Source: Deltaproteobacteria bacterium (lineage in GTDB: Bacteria > Myxococcota > Kuafuiibacteriia > Kuafuiibacteriales > Kuafuiibacteriaceae). From it: a stretch of 64,000 bases of DNA. How positions within the stretch are numbered: the stretch's first letter is position 1; each line of letters opens with the position of its first letter. The DNA lies in contig JACKEN010000016.1 of NCBI GenBank assembly GCA_020632995.1, positions 62,001 to 126,000 of the forward strand, in the 5' to 3' direction. This document shows positions 44,749 to 53,496 of the stretch, piece after piece. The notes beneath the pieces are model-generated. The model made no database searches. It worked only from the letters and a program-made list of their open reading frames with translations, and was not told the origin of the DNA. The translations under genes and the position numbers were made by a program.

Positions 44749-45978
44749 TCAGAGGTTCTGCTCCAGGCCCTTCTGGAGCCCGCGCAGCACTCGCAAGGTG
44801 AATTGCACATCGATCCGACGCGGCACCACCACCACCACCGCGAACAGGCCGCCCGCGATCACCCGGATCAGGTGGTGGTTGTGGCGCGCGGTCAGGACCA
44901 CCTCCTCGAGGTAGCTCGGCGACTCCACGGGGATGCCGCGCCCCTGGCGGATGCGAGTCTCGATCGTGGTGACCTGCGGGCCTCGGAAGAGCTCGCGGGT
45001 GTAGCGGGCGAGGAACGCCTCGAAGTCGGGCGGGAACTGCGCGCTGCTCTGCATCCCCACCATGACCCCGTCTTCGAGGTCCACCAGCGCGGCCGCCACG
45101 CAGCCGGGCACCTCGGCCACCACCGCCCCACAGAGGGCGTCGAGCCGCCGGTCATCGGGGGTGAGGGGGACCTCGAGGTCGGCGATCCACGGCGACGGGA
45201 TCGAGCTGTCGTCCGGGGGCCCCACGGCGAGCTCGGGGGCCTCCTCCGCCGGCTCCGGCTCGGGCAGCGGGTCGTGCGGCATGAAGTCCGAGTCGGTGAG
45301 CTCCAGGCGCTCCTTCGAGACCTGCGCCGCCAGCCACTCCCCGGTGTCGAACAGGCGCTCGTCCCGGACCCGGGCCGCGTCCAGCACCACGTTCTGGAAC
45401 GGCCGGTCGATGGTGCGGGGGTGCTCGGGATCGTAGGGGAGGGTCCGCAGGTCACCGGAGCGGGCCTCCAACATGTGGTGGAGCACCTCCTCCCCGGTGC
45501 GCTCGCCCCGCTCGGCGTGCACGATGTCGCCGTCCTCGAACCAGATGCGGGTCGGCGGATCGCCCCCGAGGTCGAGCACCGCCGAGCGCCGGTTGATGTG
45601 GAAGACCTGGAGGAGGTCTACGAGTGAGATACCAGAGAGGTGGCCGGTGAAGCCCACCTCGTCCAGGCCGCGGGCGATCGCGGTGCGTACGTCCTCATCT
45701 GAGAAGCCGGGTCGCAGGGTGGGCCAGCGGGTCACCGAGCCGTTGACGCCCTCGCCTGCCAGGAGCACTCCCGCGTTGCGCGCGAGGAGCGACGGGCCGT
45801 CGGACTCGAGGGCGGCGGAGACCACCAGCAGGGCGGTCGGGTGGCTCGCGAGGTGAGCCTCGGCCTCGGCCCGGGTGGCACAGCGGGTGATGAGGCGGTC
45901 CGACGCAGAGAGCGCTGCGCTCAGTCGAGCCGCGCGGTCGTCGTCGTCGTCCGCGATGAGGATGGTGTGGGCGCCCAC
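44749..45978 (-). CDS. Degenerate receiver + DUF4388 + roadblock-like protein
   Basis: 409 residues. The N-terminus looks like a receiver (ILIADDDDDRAARL) but no phospho-acceptor Asp is seen at the expected strand (LLVVSAALES). The middle is a DUF4388/PATAN-like domain: TGHLSGISLVDLLQVFHINR and RIWFEDGDIVHAERG. The C-terminal ~130 residues are roadblock-like: LCGAVVAEVPGCVAAALVDL. Such proteins act as adaptors in gliding, polarity and two-component pathways of myxobacteria. Convergent with the ParA operon, and divergent from the pseudokinase. Confidence 0.8.
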   Translation of the reverse strand: MGAHTILIADDDDDRAARLSAALSASDRLITRCATRAEAEAHLASHPTALLVVSAALESDGPSLLARNAGVLLAGEGVNGSVTRWPTLRPGFSDEDVRTAIARGLDEVGFTGHLSGISLVDLLQVFHINRRSAVLDLGGDPPTRIWFEDGDIVHAERGERTGEEVLHHMLEARSGDLRTLPYDPEHPRTIDRPFQNVVLDAARVRDERLFDTGEWLAAQVSKERLELTDSDFMPHDPLPEPEPAEEAPELAVGPPDDSSIPSPWIADLEVPLTPDDRRLDALCGAVVAEVPGCVAAALVDLEDGVMVGMQSSAQFPPDFEAFLARYTRELFRGPQVTTIETRIRQGRGIPVESPSYLEEVVLTARHNHHLIRVIAGGLFAVVVVVPRRIDVQFTLRVLRGLQKGLEQNL

Positions 45979-46069
45979 CGACGAGGGGGAGTCTACGCAA
46001 GGGTCCGGGGGGATTAGAAGGGGGCCTCAAGGGGGGAAATCGGGCCCGCCGGCGTCATACCCACCTGAG

Positions 46070-48337
46070 ATGCCGTCGCCCCGCCAGACCCCACCGAGGG
46101 CAGGCGCCCATCAGTGGCGGGTGCCGACCGCGGTGGTCCAGCGCTCCTCCAGCCTGCTGCTGGCCTCTCGGCTCGCCGACGCGCGCCGGCCGACCCTCAT
46201 CCGGGTCGGTCCGTACGACGTGCTCCGGCCCCTCGTGCAGGCCCCCGGGGTGTTCCTGGCCGAGGCCCGGGGCCCCAACCAGGAGGCGACCCTCCTGCAG
46301 ATGGCCGCCCTCAGGGCGACCGTGAACGACGAGGACGTGCTGGGCCGGCGCTACCTCGAGCGGACCCTGGCCCAGGAGACGGCGGCGCTCTTCTCGGACG
46401 GCTTCGAGGTGATGGCCCACGGCGGCGCGTCGCGGTCCGACGGGGTGCGGGTGCTGTTCTGGGCCCTGCCCTGGCGCCCCGAGGCCGAGCGCCTGGGGAG
46501 CGCCCCGATGTTCGTGGAGGGCTCGGAGCACCTGGTGGTGCTCGCCCGGAGCCTCGCCCAGCACCTGGCCCGGCGGCACGTCGTCGGGGCGCTCGAGCCG
46601 CTCCTCACCGAGCACACCGTGGTGATCCACCACGACGGGGCGGTCCCCCTCGCGGTGCCGATCTCGGTCCCCGGGCCGTGGCTGGCCCCCGAGTCCCGCC
46701 CGCCGCGGCGCGCCCCCGAGGAGCAGCGCACCGGCAAGCTGGAGCGCTCGGGCGACCTGTGGCGCCTGGGGCACCTGCTCGCCGCCCTCGCCCAGCCCTT
46801 CAGCACCGTGCCCCAGGGGATGTCGCGGCTGATCGCCCGGCTGATGGACATCGATCCCGCCAAGCGCCCGCCCCGAGCCACCGAGGTGGTGGTGGAGCTG
46901 GACGCGATCCACGCCGACCTCGCCCGCGGCCTGCCGATGGTGCCGCTCGAGGAGACCCCCACCATCTCGTGGGAGGAGCTCCCCGCCGCCGACCTCGGCC
47001 GGCTGATGCTGAGCGCCCTCGGCCAGACCACCCCCGCGCCCTCCCCCGACACCGACAGCCTGGTGACCCTCCAGGACATGCCGGTGGCGGTGCTCGCCGC
47101 GGGCCGGGTCAGCCCCGCGGTGAACGACACCCCGATGCTCGACCAGGTGCCGCCCTGGGCCTTCTTCTTCGAGCTGGACGAGCTGCGGCGCTTCATCCGG
47201 CTGGTCGCGGCGGACCTCACGCGCCGGGAGCTCGACTTCCTCTTCGGCACCGGCGTCGTGCAGCTGGCCCTGCCGGAGGGCGGCTCGTTCTACTACCTCG
47301 GGCTGGTCCAGCTCGCCCACGTCTGCCATCGGGCGCCGCCGGATCGCTGGCCGGAGCTGATCGCGTCGGACTTCGATGGTCTGCTGTCTGCCACCGCCCA
47401 GGCCCCCGCCCGGCGCGCCTTCCACTCGGTGGACGAGGGCGGGCAGGACACCGTGCTCCTCGCGACCCAGGGCCCCGAGGCCACCCTGGCCGATGGCGAG
47501 GCCGGCCCGACCCTGATGCTGCCCTCGGTCGAGGCCCTCGCCCCCGCGCCGACCCCGGTCGTCCGCGCCCCCACCCCGGCCGTCCGGGCCCCCAGCCCAG
47601 CCCGCCCCGCGCCGCCCGCGCGCCCGAACATCACCACCACCACCGAGGTCCCCGCCCGGAGCCGGACCCCGGCCTACGTCCTCGGGGGCGCGGTGGCGCT
47701 CCTGCTCTTCGTGGGCCTGGTGGCCGGGGCCCGGAGCCTCGCGAACCGGGCCCCCACCCACCAGGTGCGGCTCGAGGACCGGGTGGACGTCCTCACCGAC
47801 CCGGTCCACGCCACCCTGGTGGCGGAGGCGGACGGGCGGATCCTCGGCCGGGCCCCCCAGCGCTTCTGGGTGGGGCCCGCGGCGGGGGCGGCGGTGCTCG
47901 TGACCGCGCCTGGCTACCTCCCCCAGCGCGTCCAGCTCCCCGCCCGCGGCGAGGTGATGGTGCGCCTCGCCCCGCGCACCGCCGGGGTGGAGCGCTGCGC
48001 CCTCGACCTCGGCCCGGACGAGCAGGCCCGCTTCGAGGGGCTCGGGGCGGGCTGGAGCGGCGCGCGCCTGGTGGTGGAGGGGGCCGCGGTGGTGCGCTCC
48101 AGGGCCGGGGAGGCGCCGGGCGCCTGGCTGGTCCAGTGCGGGGCGGGCCGAGTCGACCTCGAGCCCCGGCCCCTGCCCTGGGTGAGCCTGCTGATCGAGG
48201 CGGAGCCGGCCCGGGTCGAGGGGCGCACGGTGACCCCGGCTCAGCCGGCCGAGCTGGCCGGAGCCTTCACCCGGGTCCAGGTGGGGGCCGAAGAGGCCTG
48301 GGTACCTACCCTGAGCCCAGTACGACTTACCCCGTAA
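46070..48337 (+). CDS. Membrane-anchored pseudokinase-like protein
   Basis: 755 residues from ATG 46070; upstream in-frame codons overlap the opposite gene. Residues ~35-300 follow a Ser/Thr kinase outline (PYDVLRPLVQAPGVFLAEAR; a late helix SRLIARLMDIDPAKRPPRAT, typical kinase subdomain XI) but HRD and DFG are absent (HTVVIHHDGAVPLAV instead) and the Lys is not evident. Then a middle domain, a Pro-rich linker, one TM (~535-556, VLGGAVALLLFVGLVAG) and a periplasmic C-terminal PEGA-like beta domain (GYLPQRVQLPARGEVMVRLA). Probably a signalling scaffold. Confidence 0.68.
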   Translation: MPSPRQTPPRAGAHQWRVPTAVVQRSSSLLLASRLADARRPTLIRVGPYDVLRPLVQAPGVFLAEARGPNQEATLLQMAALRATVNDEDVLGRRYLERTLAQETAALFSDGFEVMAHGGASRSDGVRVLFWALPWRPEAERLGSAPMFVEGSEHLVVLARSLAQHLARRHVVGALEPLLTEHTVVIHHDGAVPLAVPISVPGPWLAPESRPPRRAPEEQRTGKLERSGDLWRLGHLLAALAQPFSTVPQGMSRLIARLMDIDPAKRPPRATEVVVELDAIHADLARGLPMVPLEETPTISWEELPAADLGRLMLSALGQTTPAPSPDTDSLVTLQDMPVAVLAAGRVSPAVNDTPMLDQVPPWAFFFELDELRRFIRLVAADLTRRELDFLFGTGVVQLALPEGGSFYYLGLVQLAHVCHRAPPDRWPELIASDFDGLLSATAQAPARRAFHSVDEGGQDTVLLATQGPEATLADGEAGPTLMLPSVEALAPAPTPVVRAPTPAVRAPSPARPAPPARPNITTTTEVPARSRTPAYVLGGAVALLLFVGLVAGARSLANRAPTHQVRLEDRVDVLTDPVHATLVAEADGRILGRAPQRFWVGPAAGAAVLVTAPGYLPQRVQLPARGEVMVRLAPRTAGVERCALDLGPDEQARFEGLGAGWSGARLVVEGAAVVRSRAGEAPGAWLVQCGAGRVDLEPRPLPWVSLLIEAEPARVEGRTVTPAQPAELAGAFTRVQVGAEEAWVPTLSPVRLTP

Positions 48338-48407
48338 CTGTCGCACCCCCTCAAGTTTTGGGCGAGGCGGCCGATAACTCACGCCCGTCGAGAGACGCGG
48401 GTTCACC

Positions 48408-50363
48408 GTGGAGAGCCAGCTCCTACCCATGCCCACCGCGCTGTGGGTCGACTGCGCGCCCGTCGAGGGGGAGCGGGCACCCGCGTACCCGCCGCACCCC
48501 CGCTGTCATTGGCTCCGGCTGCGGGACGTCGAGGCCAGCCTCCGCCTGGCCGAGACCCACCGGCCCGCGGTCGCGGTGGTGACGGACCGCCTCGACGGCG
48601 CCGATCCCCTCACCCTGGTGGCCCGGCTCAGCGGTCTCGGGATCCCGGTGGTCTACATGCACTCCGGGGACGACGAGGCGGGCGAGCACGCGGTGGCCCA
48701 AGGCGCGGTGGAGCATGTGCCGGTGGAGCGGTGGGGGTCTGCGTCCTTCCACCGCCTGGTGGCCCGGGTGGTGGAGCGGACGGTGTTGGAGCGCCGGCTC
48801 CGCGACCAGCAGGCCGGCCTCGCCTCCCACGAGCAGCTCCTGGCCGACGTGGTGAGCGCCCTGCCCGAGGGGGTGTGCGTGCTCGCGGCCGACGGGCGCA
48901 TCCGCTACCTGAACCAGGAGGCCCAGGCGCTCCTGGGCGAGCGCGCCATGGAGGGGCGCCACATCCTCGACGCGCTCCGCCCCGGGCGGCTGTTCGTCCG
49001 GGGCACCAACGGCGCGTATCGGGTCGAGACCCTCCCGCTCCTGAAGGCCCTGCGGGGGGTGGCGAGCACCGCCGACGACCTCGAGGTGGAGCTGAGCCCG
49101 GGCAACCGGCGGGTGATCCGCATGTCCGCGAACCCTCTCTTCGGCCCCGAGGGGCACCTGATCCACGCCCTCGGCACCCTGCAGGACGTCACCGAGCAGC
49201 GCCGGCTCGCCACCCAGATGGAGACCGCCCAGCGCATGGAGTCGGTGGGCCAGCTCGCGGGCGGGATCGCCCACGACTTCAACAACATGCTCACCATCAT
49301 CCAGACCTGCAGCGCGCTGGCCACGGAGTCCCTGAACCCCGGCCACCCCGCGCACAAGGACCTGCAGCAGGTGATGGAGACCTCCCAGCGCGCGGGGCGC
49401 CTGACCCGGCAGCTCCTCGCGTTCTCGCGCCGGCAGGTGATCAAGCCGGTGGTGCTGCAGGTGAACGAGGTCATCTCGGACCTCCAGCACATCATCCGCC
49501 GCGCGGCGGGGGAGCGGATCGCGGTGGGGCTGGAGCTCGAGCACGGCCTGCCCCCGGTGCGCATCGACCCCGGCGCCCTCGAGCAGGTCATCGTCAACCT
49601 GGCCGTCAACGCCAAGGACGCCATGCCCCAGGGCGGAAGCCTGCGGATCCACACCGACTCGCTCCAGGTGGAGGCCGACTACCCGCAGCGGGCCCAGGTG
49701 GAGGTGCCCATCGGGCCGTACGCCCGGATCTCGGTCTCGGACACCGGCACCGGCATGTCGCCCGAGGTCCTCGAGCGGATCTTCGAGCCCTTCTTCACCA
49801 CCAAGCCCAAGGACAAGGGCACCGGCCTCGGCCTCGCGACCTGCTACGGTCTGATCAAGCAGGCGGACGGCTTCATCTGGGCCCGCTCCGAGGAGGGCGT
49901 GGGCACCACGTTCGAGGTGCTCCTGCCCCGGGCCGCGGGCTCGGTGTCGAGCATCGAACACCGCGCGGAGTCCAGCGTGCTCGGGGGCCGCGAGACCATC
50001 CTGGTGGCCGAGGACGAGCGCCCCATCCGTGCCCTCGCCGAGCGGATCCTGCGCAAGTACGGCTACACCGTGCTCCTGGCCCGGGACGGCGAGGACGCCC
50101 TCACGGTGGCGGAGGGCCACGGGCAGCCGATCGACCTCCTCCTCACCGACGTGGTGATGCCCAACATGGGCGGCATGGAGCTGGCGGACCGCTTCCGGGT
50201 GCTCCACCCCAGCACCCGCATCCTGTTCATGTCCGGCTACCCGGCCACCGACCACGGCCTCCCCGAGGGCCTGGACATGCTCAACAAGCCCTTCACGCCG
50301 AACGATCTGGGGGAGCGCATCCGGCTCCTCCTCGACGAGCCGCGCGCCCGCGCGCGCACTTGA
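48408..50363 (+). CDS. PAS-histidine kinase-receiver hybrid (HDFNN type)
   Basis: 651 residues from GTG 48408. N-terminal degenerate receiver (~10-120), PAS (~140-265), HisKA with GGIAHDFNNMLTII, HATPase_c with LAVNAKDAMPQGG, DTGTGMS and GTGLGLATCY. The C-terminal receiver has EDERPI, acceptor Asp in LLTDVVMPNMGG and Lys in MLNKPF. It belongs to the same subfamily as the 9129 kinase but is not a recent duplicate. No membrane segments. The intergenic 70 bp contain no clear operator. Confidence 0.93.
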   Translation: MESQLLPMPTALWVDCAPVEGERAPAYPPHPRCHWLRLRDVEASLRLAETHRPAVAVVTDRLDGADPLTLVARLSGLGIPVVYMHSGDDEAGEHAVAQGAVEHVPVERWGSASFHRLVARVVERTVLERRLRDQQAGLASHEQLLADVVSALPEGVCVLAADGRIRYLNQEAQALLGERAMEGRHILDALRPGRLFVRGTNGAYRVETLPLLKALRGVASTADDLEVELSPGNRRVIRMSANPLFGPEGHLIHALGTLQDVTEQRRLATQMETAQRMESVGQLAGGIAHDFNNMLTIIQTCSALATESLNPGHPAHKDLQQVMETSQRAGRLTRQLLAFSRRQVIKPVVLQVNEVISDLQHIIRRAAGERIAVGLELEHGLPPVRIDPGALEQVIVNLAVNAKDAMPQGGSLRIHTDSLQVEADYPQRAQVEVPIGPYARISVSDTGTGMSPEVLERIFEPFFTTKPKDKGTGLGLATCYGLIKQADGFIWARSEEGVGTTFEVLLPRAAGSVSSIEHRAESSVLGGRETILVAEDERPIRALAERILRKYGYTVLLARDGEDALTVAEGHGQPIDLLLTDVVMPNMGGMELADRFRVLHPSTRILFMSGYPATDHGLPEGLDMLNKPFTPNDLGERIRLLLDEPRARART

Positions 50364-51281
50364 TCACGACCTCGAGAGGCCGGCCCGCTCGAAGGTCTCC
50401 TGCAGGAAGGTCACGAAGGCGCGCACGCGGGGTGAGCGGTGGCGCCCGGGCGCGGCCACGGCGGAGATCGTGGGCCCCGGGCACGAGTCGCCCTCGAGGA
50501 CCTCGACCAGCCGTCCGTCCTGGAGCGCGCGGGTCACCATGAAGTCCATCGCCTGCACGAGCCCCGCCCCGGCCTCGGCCGCCGCCACGAGGGCGGCGCC
50601 GTCGTCGGTCACCAGGCTCCCTCGCACCGCGACGACGGTGGTCTCGTCGCCGCGCCGGTACGTCCAGTCGCGCGGGCGCCCGTCGGGCGCGAGGAAGCGC
50701 AGGCACGCGTGCTCGTCCAGGGCGCGTGGCGTCTTCGGGGCCTTGGCGCGCGCGAGGTAGGCGGGCGAGGCCACCGTGACCCAGCGCGTACCGGCCAGCA
50801 CCCAGCGCCGGCCGTCGGAGTCGTCGAGGTCGCCGATCCGCACCGCCACGTCGACGTTCTCCTGCACGAGGCCGACGACGCGATCGGTGAACGAGATCCG
50901 GAGCTCGAGGCCGGGGTAGCGGTCGAACAGCTGCGGGAGCGCGGGCGCGATGAGCTCCCGACCCAGGATCCGCGACGCGCTCGCGCGCAGGATGCCTTGC
51001 GGTCGGCGCTGGGCGCTCAGCGCGAAGTCCTGCGCCGCGAGCGCGCGGGTCACCGCGTCGCGGTAGCACTCGAGGACTGTCTTGCCCTCGTCGGTGGTGC
51101 GCACGCTCCGGGGCGAGCGGACCATCAAGCGCACCCCGAGGCGCTGCTCGAGCCGCTGCACCGCCCGGGTCACCGCCGAGGGCGTGACCCCCAGCTGCTC
51201 GGCCGCGCCGCGGATCGAGCCGCACTCGGCCGCGACGACGAAGGGGACGACACCAGAGAAGAGATCCAGGGGCGGGCTCAC
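50364..51281 (-). CDS. LysR-family transcriptional regulator
   Basis: 305 residues from GTG 51281. N-terminal winged HTH (FVVAAECGSIRGAAEQLGVT, then SAVTRAVQRLEQRLGVRLMVR) and a periplasmic-binding-protein-like effector domain. Divergent from a dinucleotide-binding protein gene. A perfect palindrome overlaps its start codon, fitting autorepression and control of the neighbour. The stop lies directly after the hybrid kinase stop (convergent). Confidence 0.93.
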   Translation of the reverse strand: MSPPLDLFSGVVPFVVAAECGSIRGAAEQLGVTPSAVTRAVQRLEQRLGVRLMVRSPRSVRTTDEGKTVLECYRDAVTRALAAQDFALSAQRRPQGILRASASRILGRELIAPALPQLFDRYPGLELRISFTDRVVGLVQENVDVAVRIGDLDDSDGRRWVLAGTRWVTVASPAYLARAKAPKTPRALDEHACLRFLAPDGRPRDWTYRRGDETTVVAVRGSLVTDDGAALVAAAEAGAGLVQAMDFMVTRALQDGRLVEVLEGDSCPGPTISAVAAPGRHRSPRVRAFVTFLQETFERAGLSRS

Positions 51282-51300
51282 GTTGACCTCCAGTCAACGT
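51280..51300. promoter_or_regulatory. Perfect inverted repeat, probable LysR operator
   Basis: ACGTTGAC (51280-51287) and GTCAACGT (51293-51300) form an 8-bp perfect dyad with a 5-bp spacer, containing a T-N11-A pair (T51284/A51296), the LysR-box rule. It overlaps the GTG start of the LysR gene and lies 56 bp before the divergent gene. Confidence 0.7.
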
Positions 51301-51355
51301 TACCATGACTCGGAGCCTCATTGTTTACCTGGCGGCGAGCAGGCATGGTGGGGGC

Positions 51356-52015
51356 ATGAAGATCGCAGTCCTCGGAACCGGAGATGTTGGACGACGCATC
51401 GCGTCGCGGCTGGTGGAGCTCGGGCACCACGTGACCCTCGGCTCACGCACCGCAGACAACGCGGCGGCCACGAAGTGGGCGAGCGAGACAGGCGAGCGCG
51501 CCTCGCACGGCACGTTCGCGGACAGCGCGAAGAGCGCGGAGGTCGTGTTCAACTGCACGAAGGGCGAGCACACCCTGGCCGTCCTCGAGGCGGCCGGCGC
51601 CGCCGCCCTCGACGGCAAGGTGTTGGTCGACGTGTCCAACCCCCTCGACTTCTCGAAGGGCTTCCCGCCCTCCCTGAGCGTGGCGAACACCGACTCGCTC
51701 GGCGAGCAGATCCAGCGCGCCTTCCCTGGTGCGAAGGTGGTGAAGGCCCTCAACACCCTGGCCAACCCGCTGATGGTCCGCCCGCGTGACCTGCCGGACA
51801 GCCACCACACCTTCATCAGCAGCGACCACGCGGACGCCAAGGTGACGGTCCGGGCGCTGCTCGAGTCGTTCGGGTGGGCAAAGGACGAGATCATCGACCT
51901 CGGCGGCCTCGACACCGCCCGCGGCACCGAGGGGTTCCTCTTGCTGTGGGTCCGGCTGTTCGGGGCGATGGGCACACCGATGTTCAACCTGAAGCTGGTG
52001 AAGCTCGAGGGCTGA
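51356..52015 (+). CDS. NAD(P)-binding protein of the F420:NADPH oxidoreductase-like family
   Basis: 219 residues from ATG 51356. GxGxxG-type Rossmann motif AVLGTGDVGRRIASRL, LGSRTADNA for the ribose-phosphate loop, then VLVDVSNPLDFSKGFPPSL and KVVKALNTLANPLMV, typical of the FNO/NADP oxidoreductase coenzyme F420-dependent group, many of which use no F420. Likely the regulated target of the adjacent LysR protein. Substrate unknown. Confidence 0.88.
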   Translation: MKIAVLGTGDVGRRIASRLVELGHHVTLGSRTADNAAATKWASETGERASHGTFADSAKSAEVVFNCTKGEHTLAVLEAAGAAALDGKVLVDVSNPLDFSKGFPPSLSVANTDSLGEQIQRAFPGAKVVKALNTLANPLMVRPRDLPDSHHTFISSDHADAKVTVRALLESFGWAKDEIIDLGGLDTARGTEGFLLLWVRLFGAMGTPMFNLKLVKLEG

Positions 52016-52033
52016 GCTCCGGGAGCGCAACGC

Positions 52034-52732
52034 TCATGACAACCGACGAGGCGCAGCCACGCGCTGCAGCGCGCGCATGAGGTGGCTCTCGAGTTGGAGG
52101 TAGTCCTCGAACGAGGGCAGGATGTCCTGCACCCCCGCGTCACGCAACCCAGCCTGCCCGTCCCGATCGACCCCCACCACCGCGAGGCCCAGGTCGCGCG
52201 CGGCGAGGACGTCCCACACCCCATCGCCGACGTAGACCACTTGCGGGTGGGCCTCCCTGCCCCCCGCCCGGGCCAGGGCGAGCGCGATGATCTCGCCGCG
52301 TCCGAGCGCGTCATCGGCCGAGGCCATGGGGATCCCCGCGAGCTCGAAGCCGGCCCGCTCGAGCTTGATCTCCGCGCTCTCCCGCCAGTCGCCCGCGGCC
52401 AGGGCCACCGCGTGCCCGCCCCGGCGGAGCCGCTCGAACGCCCGCACCGCCCCCGGCACCTCGAGCGGGTCCTTGAGCGAGAAGAGCGCGGTGGCCACCA
52501 GCTCCACGAAGCGGTCCCGCACCGCGGCCCGCTCCTCGTCGGTGCAGGGCCGCCCCAGCGCGCGGCGCGCGCCATCCTCGACCAGCCCCGAGGCGGAGAC
52601 GCGGGGGTACTCGGACCAGTCCTGGGACGGCAGCGGGACCCCGAGGGCGAGCTCGAAGGCCTGGGCGAGCGCGCGGCGGTTGAGGTCCGAGGTCCGGGTC
52701 AGGGTCCCGTCCACGTCGAAGATGACGAGCAT
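52034..52732 (-). CDS. HAD-family hydrolase (phosphoglycolate phosphatase-like)
   Basis: 232 residues. Motif I IFDVDGTLTRT, an alpha-helical cap (subfamily IA), motif II region VALAAGDW with Gly/Asp rather than the usual Thr/Ser, Lys in AEIKLERAGF, and motif IV VYVGDGVWDV. Fits small-molecule phosphatases of the Gph/PGMB kind. The motif II change could alter activity. Convergent with the upstream NAD(P)-binding gene and divergent from the sirtuin gene. Confidence 0.87.
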   Translation of the reverse strand: MLVIFDVDGTLTRTSDLNRRALAQAFELALGVPLPSQDWSEYPRVSASGLVEDGARRALGRPCTDEERAAVRDRFVELVATALFSLKDPLEVPGAVRAFERLRRGGHAVALAAGDWRESAEIKLERAGFELAGIPMASADDALGRGEIIALALARAGGREAHPQVVYVGDGVWDVLAARDLGLAVVGVDRDGQAGLRDAGVQDILPSFEDYLQLESHLMRALQRVAAPRRLS

Positions 52733-52788
52733 GTTGGCCGGTCGATTTGACCACCAAGCCGGGGCCGAGGGATAGATCGGGCGACCCC

Positions 52789-53481
52789 ATGCGCTTCAAG
52801 GACTTCGAGCGGATCGTGTTCTTCACCGGGGCGGGCATGTCCGCCGAGAGCGGTGTCCCCACCTACCGAGGCGCGGGGGGCATCTGGCGCGAGTACGACT
52901 ACCGCGCGTACGCGTGCCAGGACGCCTTCAACCACGACCCGGAGCACGTGTGGGAGTTCCACAACTACCGGCGGGGTATCGTCGGGGCCTGCGCGCCCAA
53001 CCGGGGGCACGAGATCATCGCGGAGCTCGAGGCCACCCACCACGTGACGGTGGTGACCCAGAACATCGACGGGCTCCACCAGCTGGCGGGGAGCACCAAC
53101 GTCATCGAGCTGCACGGCTCGCTGTGGCGCCTGCGCTGCGACCACTGCGGGAACCGCCACCGGGGCCGCGAGAACCCCCTCGAGGAGCTGCACTGCACCG
53201 CGTGCCACAGCTACTGGCGGCCGGACATCGTGTGGTTCGGCGACACCCTGAACTTCGAGAACATCCAGGACGCGCAACACGCCTTGCAGGAGTGTGACCT
53301 GATGATCTCGATCGGGACGTCGGGGGTGGTCTACCCCGCCGCCGCGCTCCCCATGGTCGCGAAGCGCTCGGGCGCACGGATGGTGGAGGTCAACCCGGAG
53401 CTGACCGACATGAGCGTGCTCTACGACGTGAACTTCAGGACCACCGCCTCGGAGGCCCTCACCGAGATGTCGGGCGCCTGA
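52789..53481 (+). CDS. cobB: Sir2-family NAD-dependent protein deacylase
   Basis: 230 residues from ATG 52789. TGAGMSAESGVPTYRG (NAD-binding loop), TQNIDGLHQLAG, catalytic His in ELHGSLW, zinc Cys pairs CDHCG and CTAC, then PDIVWFGDTLNFE and GTSGVVYPAA. Removes acyl groups from lysines at the cost of NAD. The substrate-pocket residues vary between class III and others and I cannot fix desuccinylase versus deacetylase. No linked acetyltransferase. Confidence 0.93.
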   Translation: MRFKDFERIVFFTGAGMSAESGVPTYRGAGGIWREYDYRAYACQDAFNHDPEHVWEFHNYRRGIVGACAPNRGHEIIAELEATHHVTVVTQNIDGLHQLAGSTNVIELHGSLWRLRCDHCGNRHRGRENPLEELHCTACHSYWRPDIVWFGDTLNFENIQDAQHALQECDLMISIGTSGVVYPAAALPMVAKRSGARMVEVNPELTDMSVLYDVNFRTTASEALTEMSGA

Positions 53482-53489
53482 GCGCCCGA
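53470..53489 (+). terminator. Hairpin at the sirtuin stop codon
   Basis: TCGGGCGC / GCGCCCGA make a perfect 8-bp stem with loop CTGA that includes the TGA stop. It lies between two convergent genes. There is no T-run, so intrinsic termination is uncertain; mRNA 3'-end protection or a bidirectional stop is equally possible. Confidence 0.4.
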
Positions 53490-53496
53490 CCGGGGC

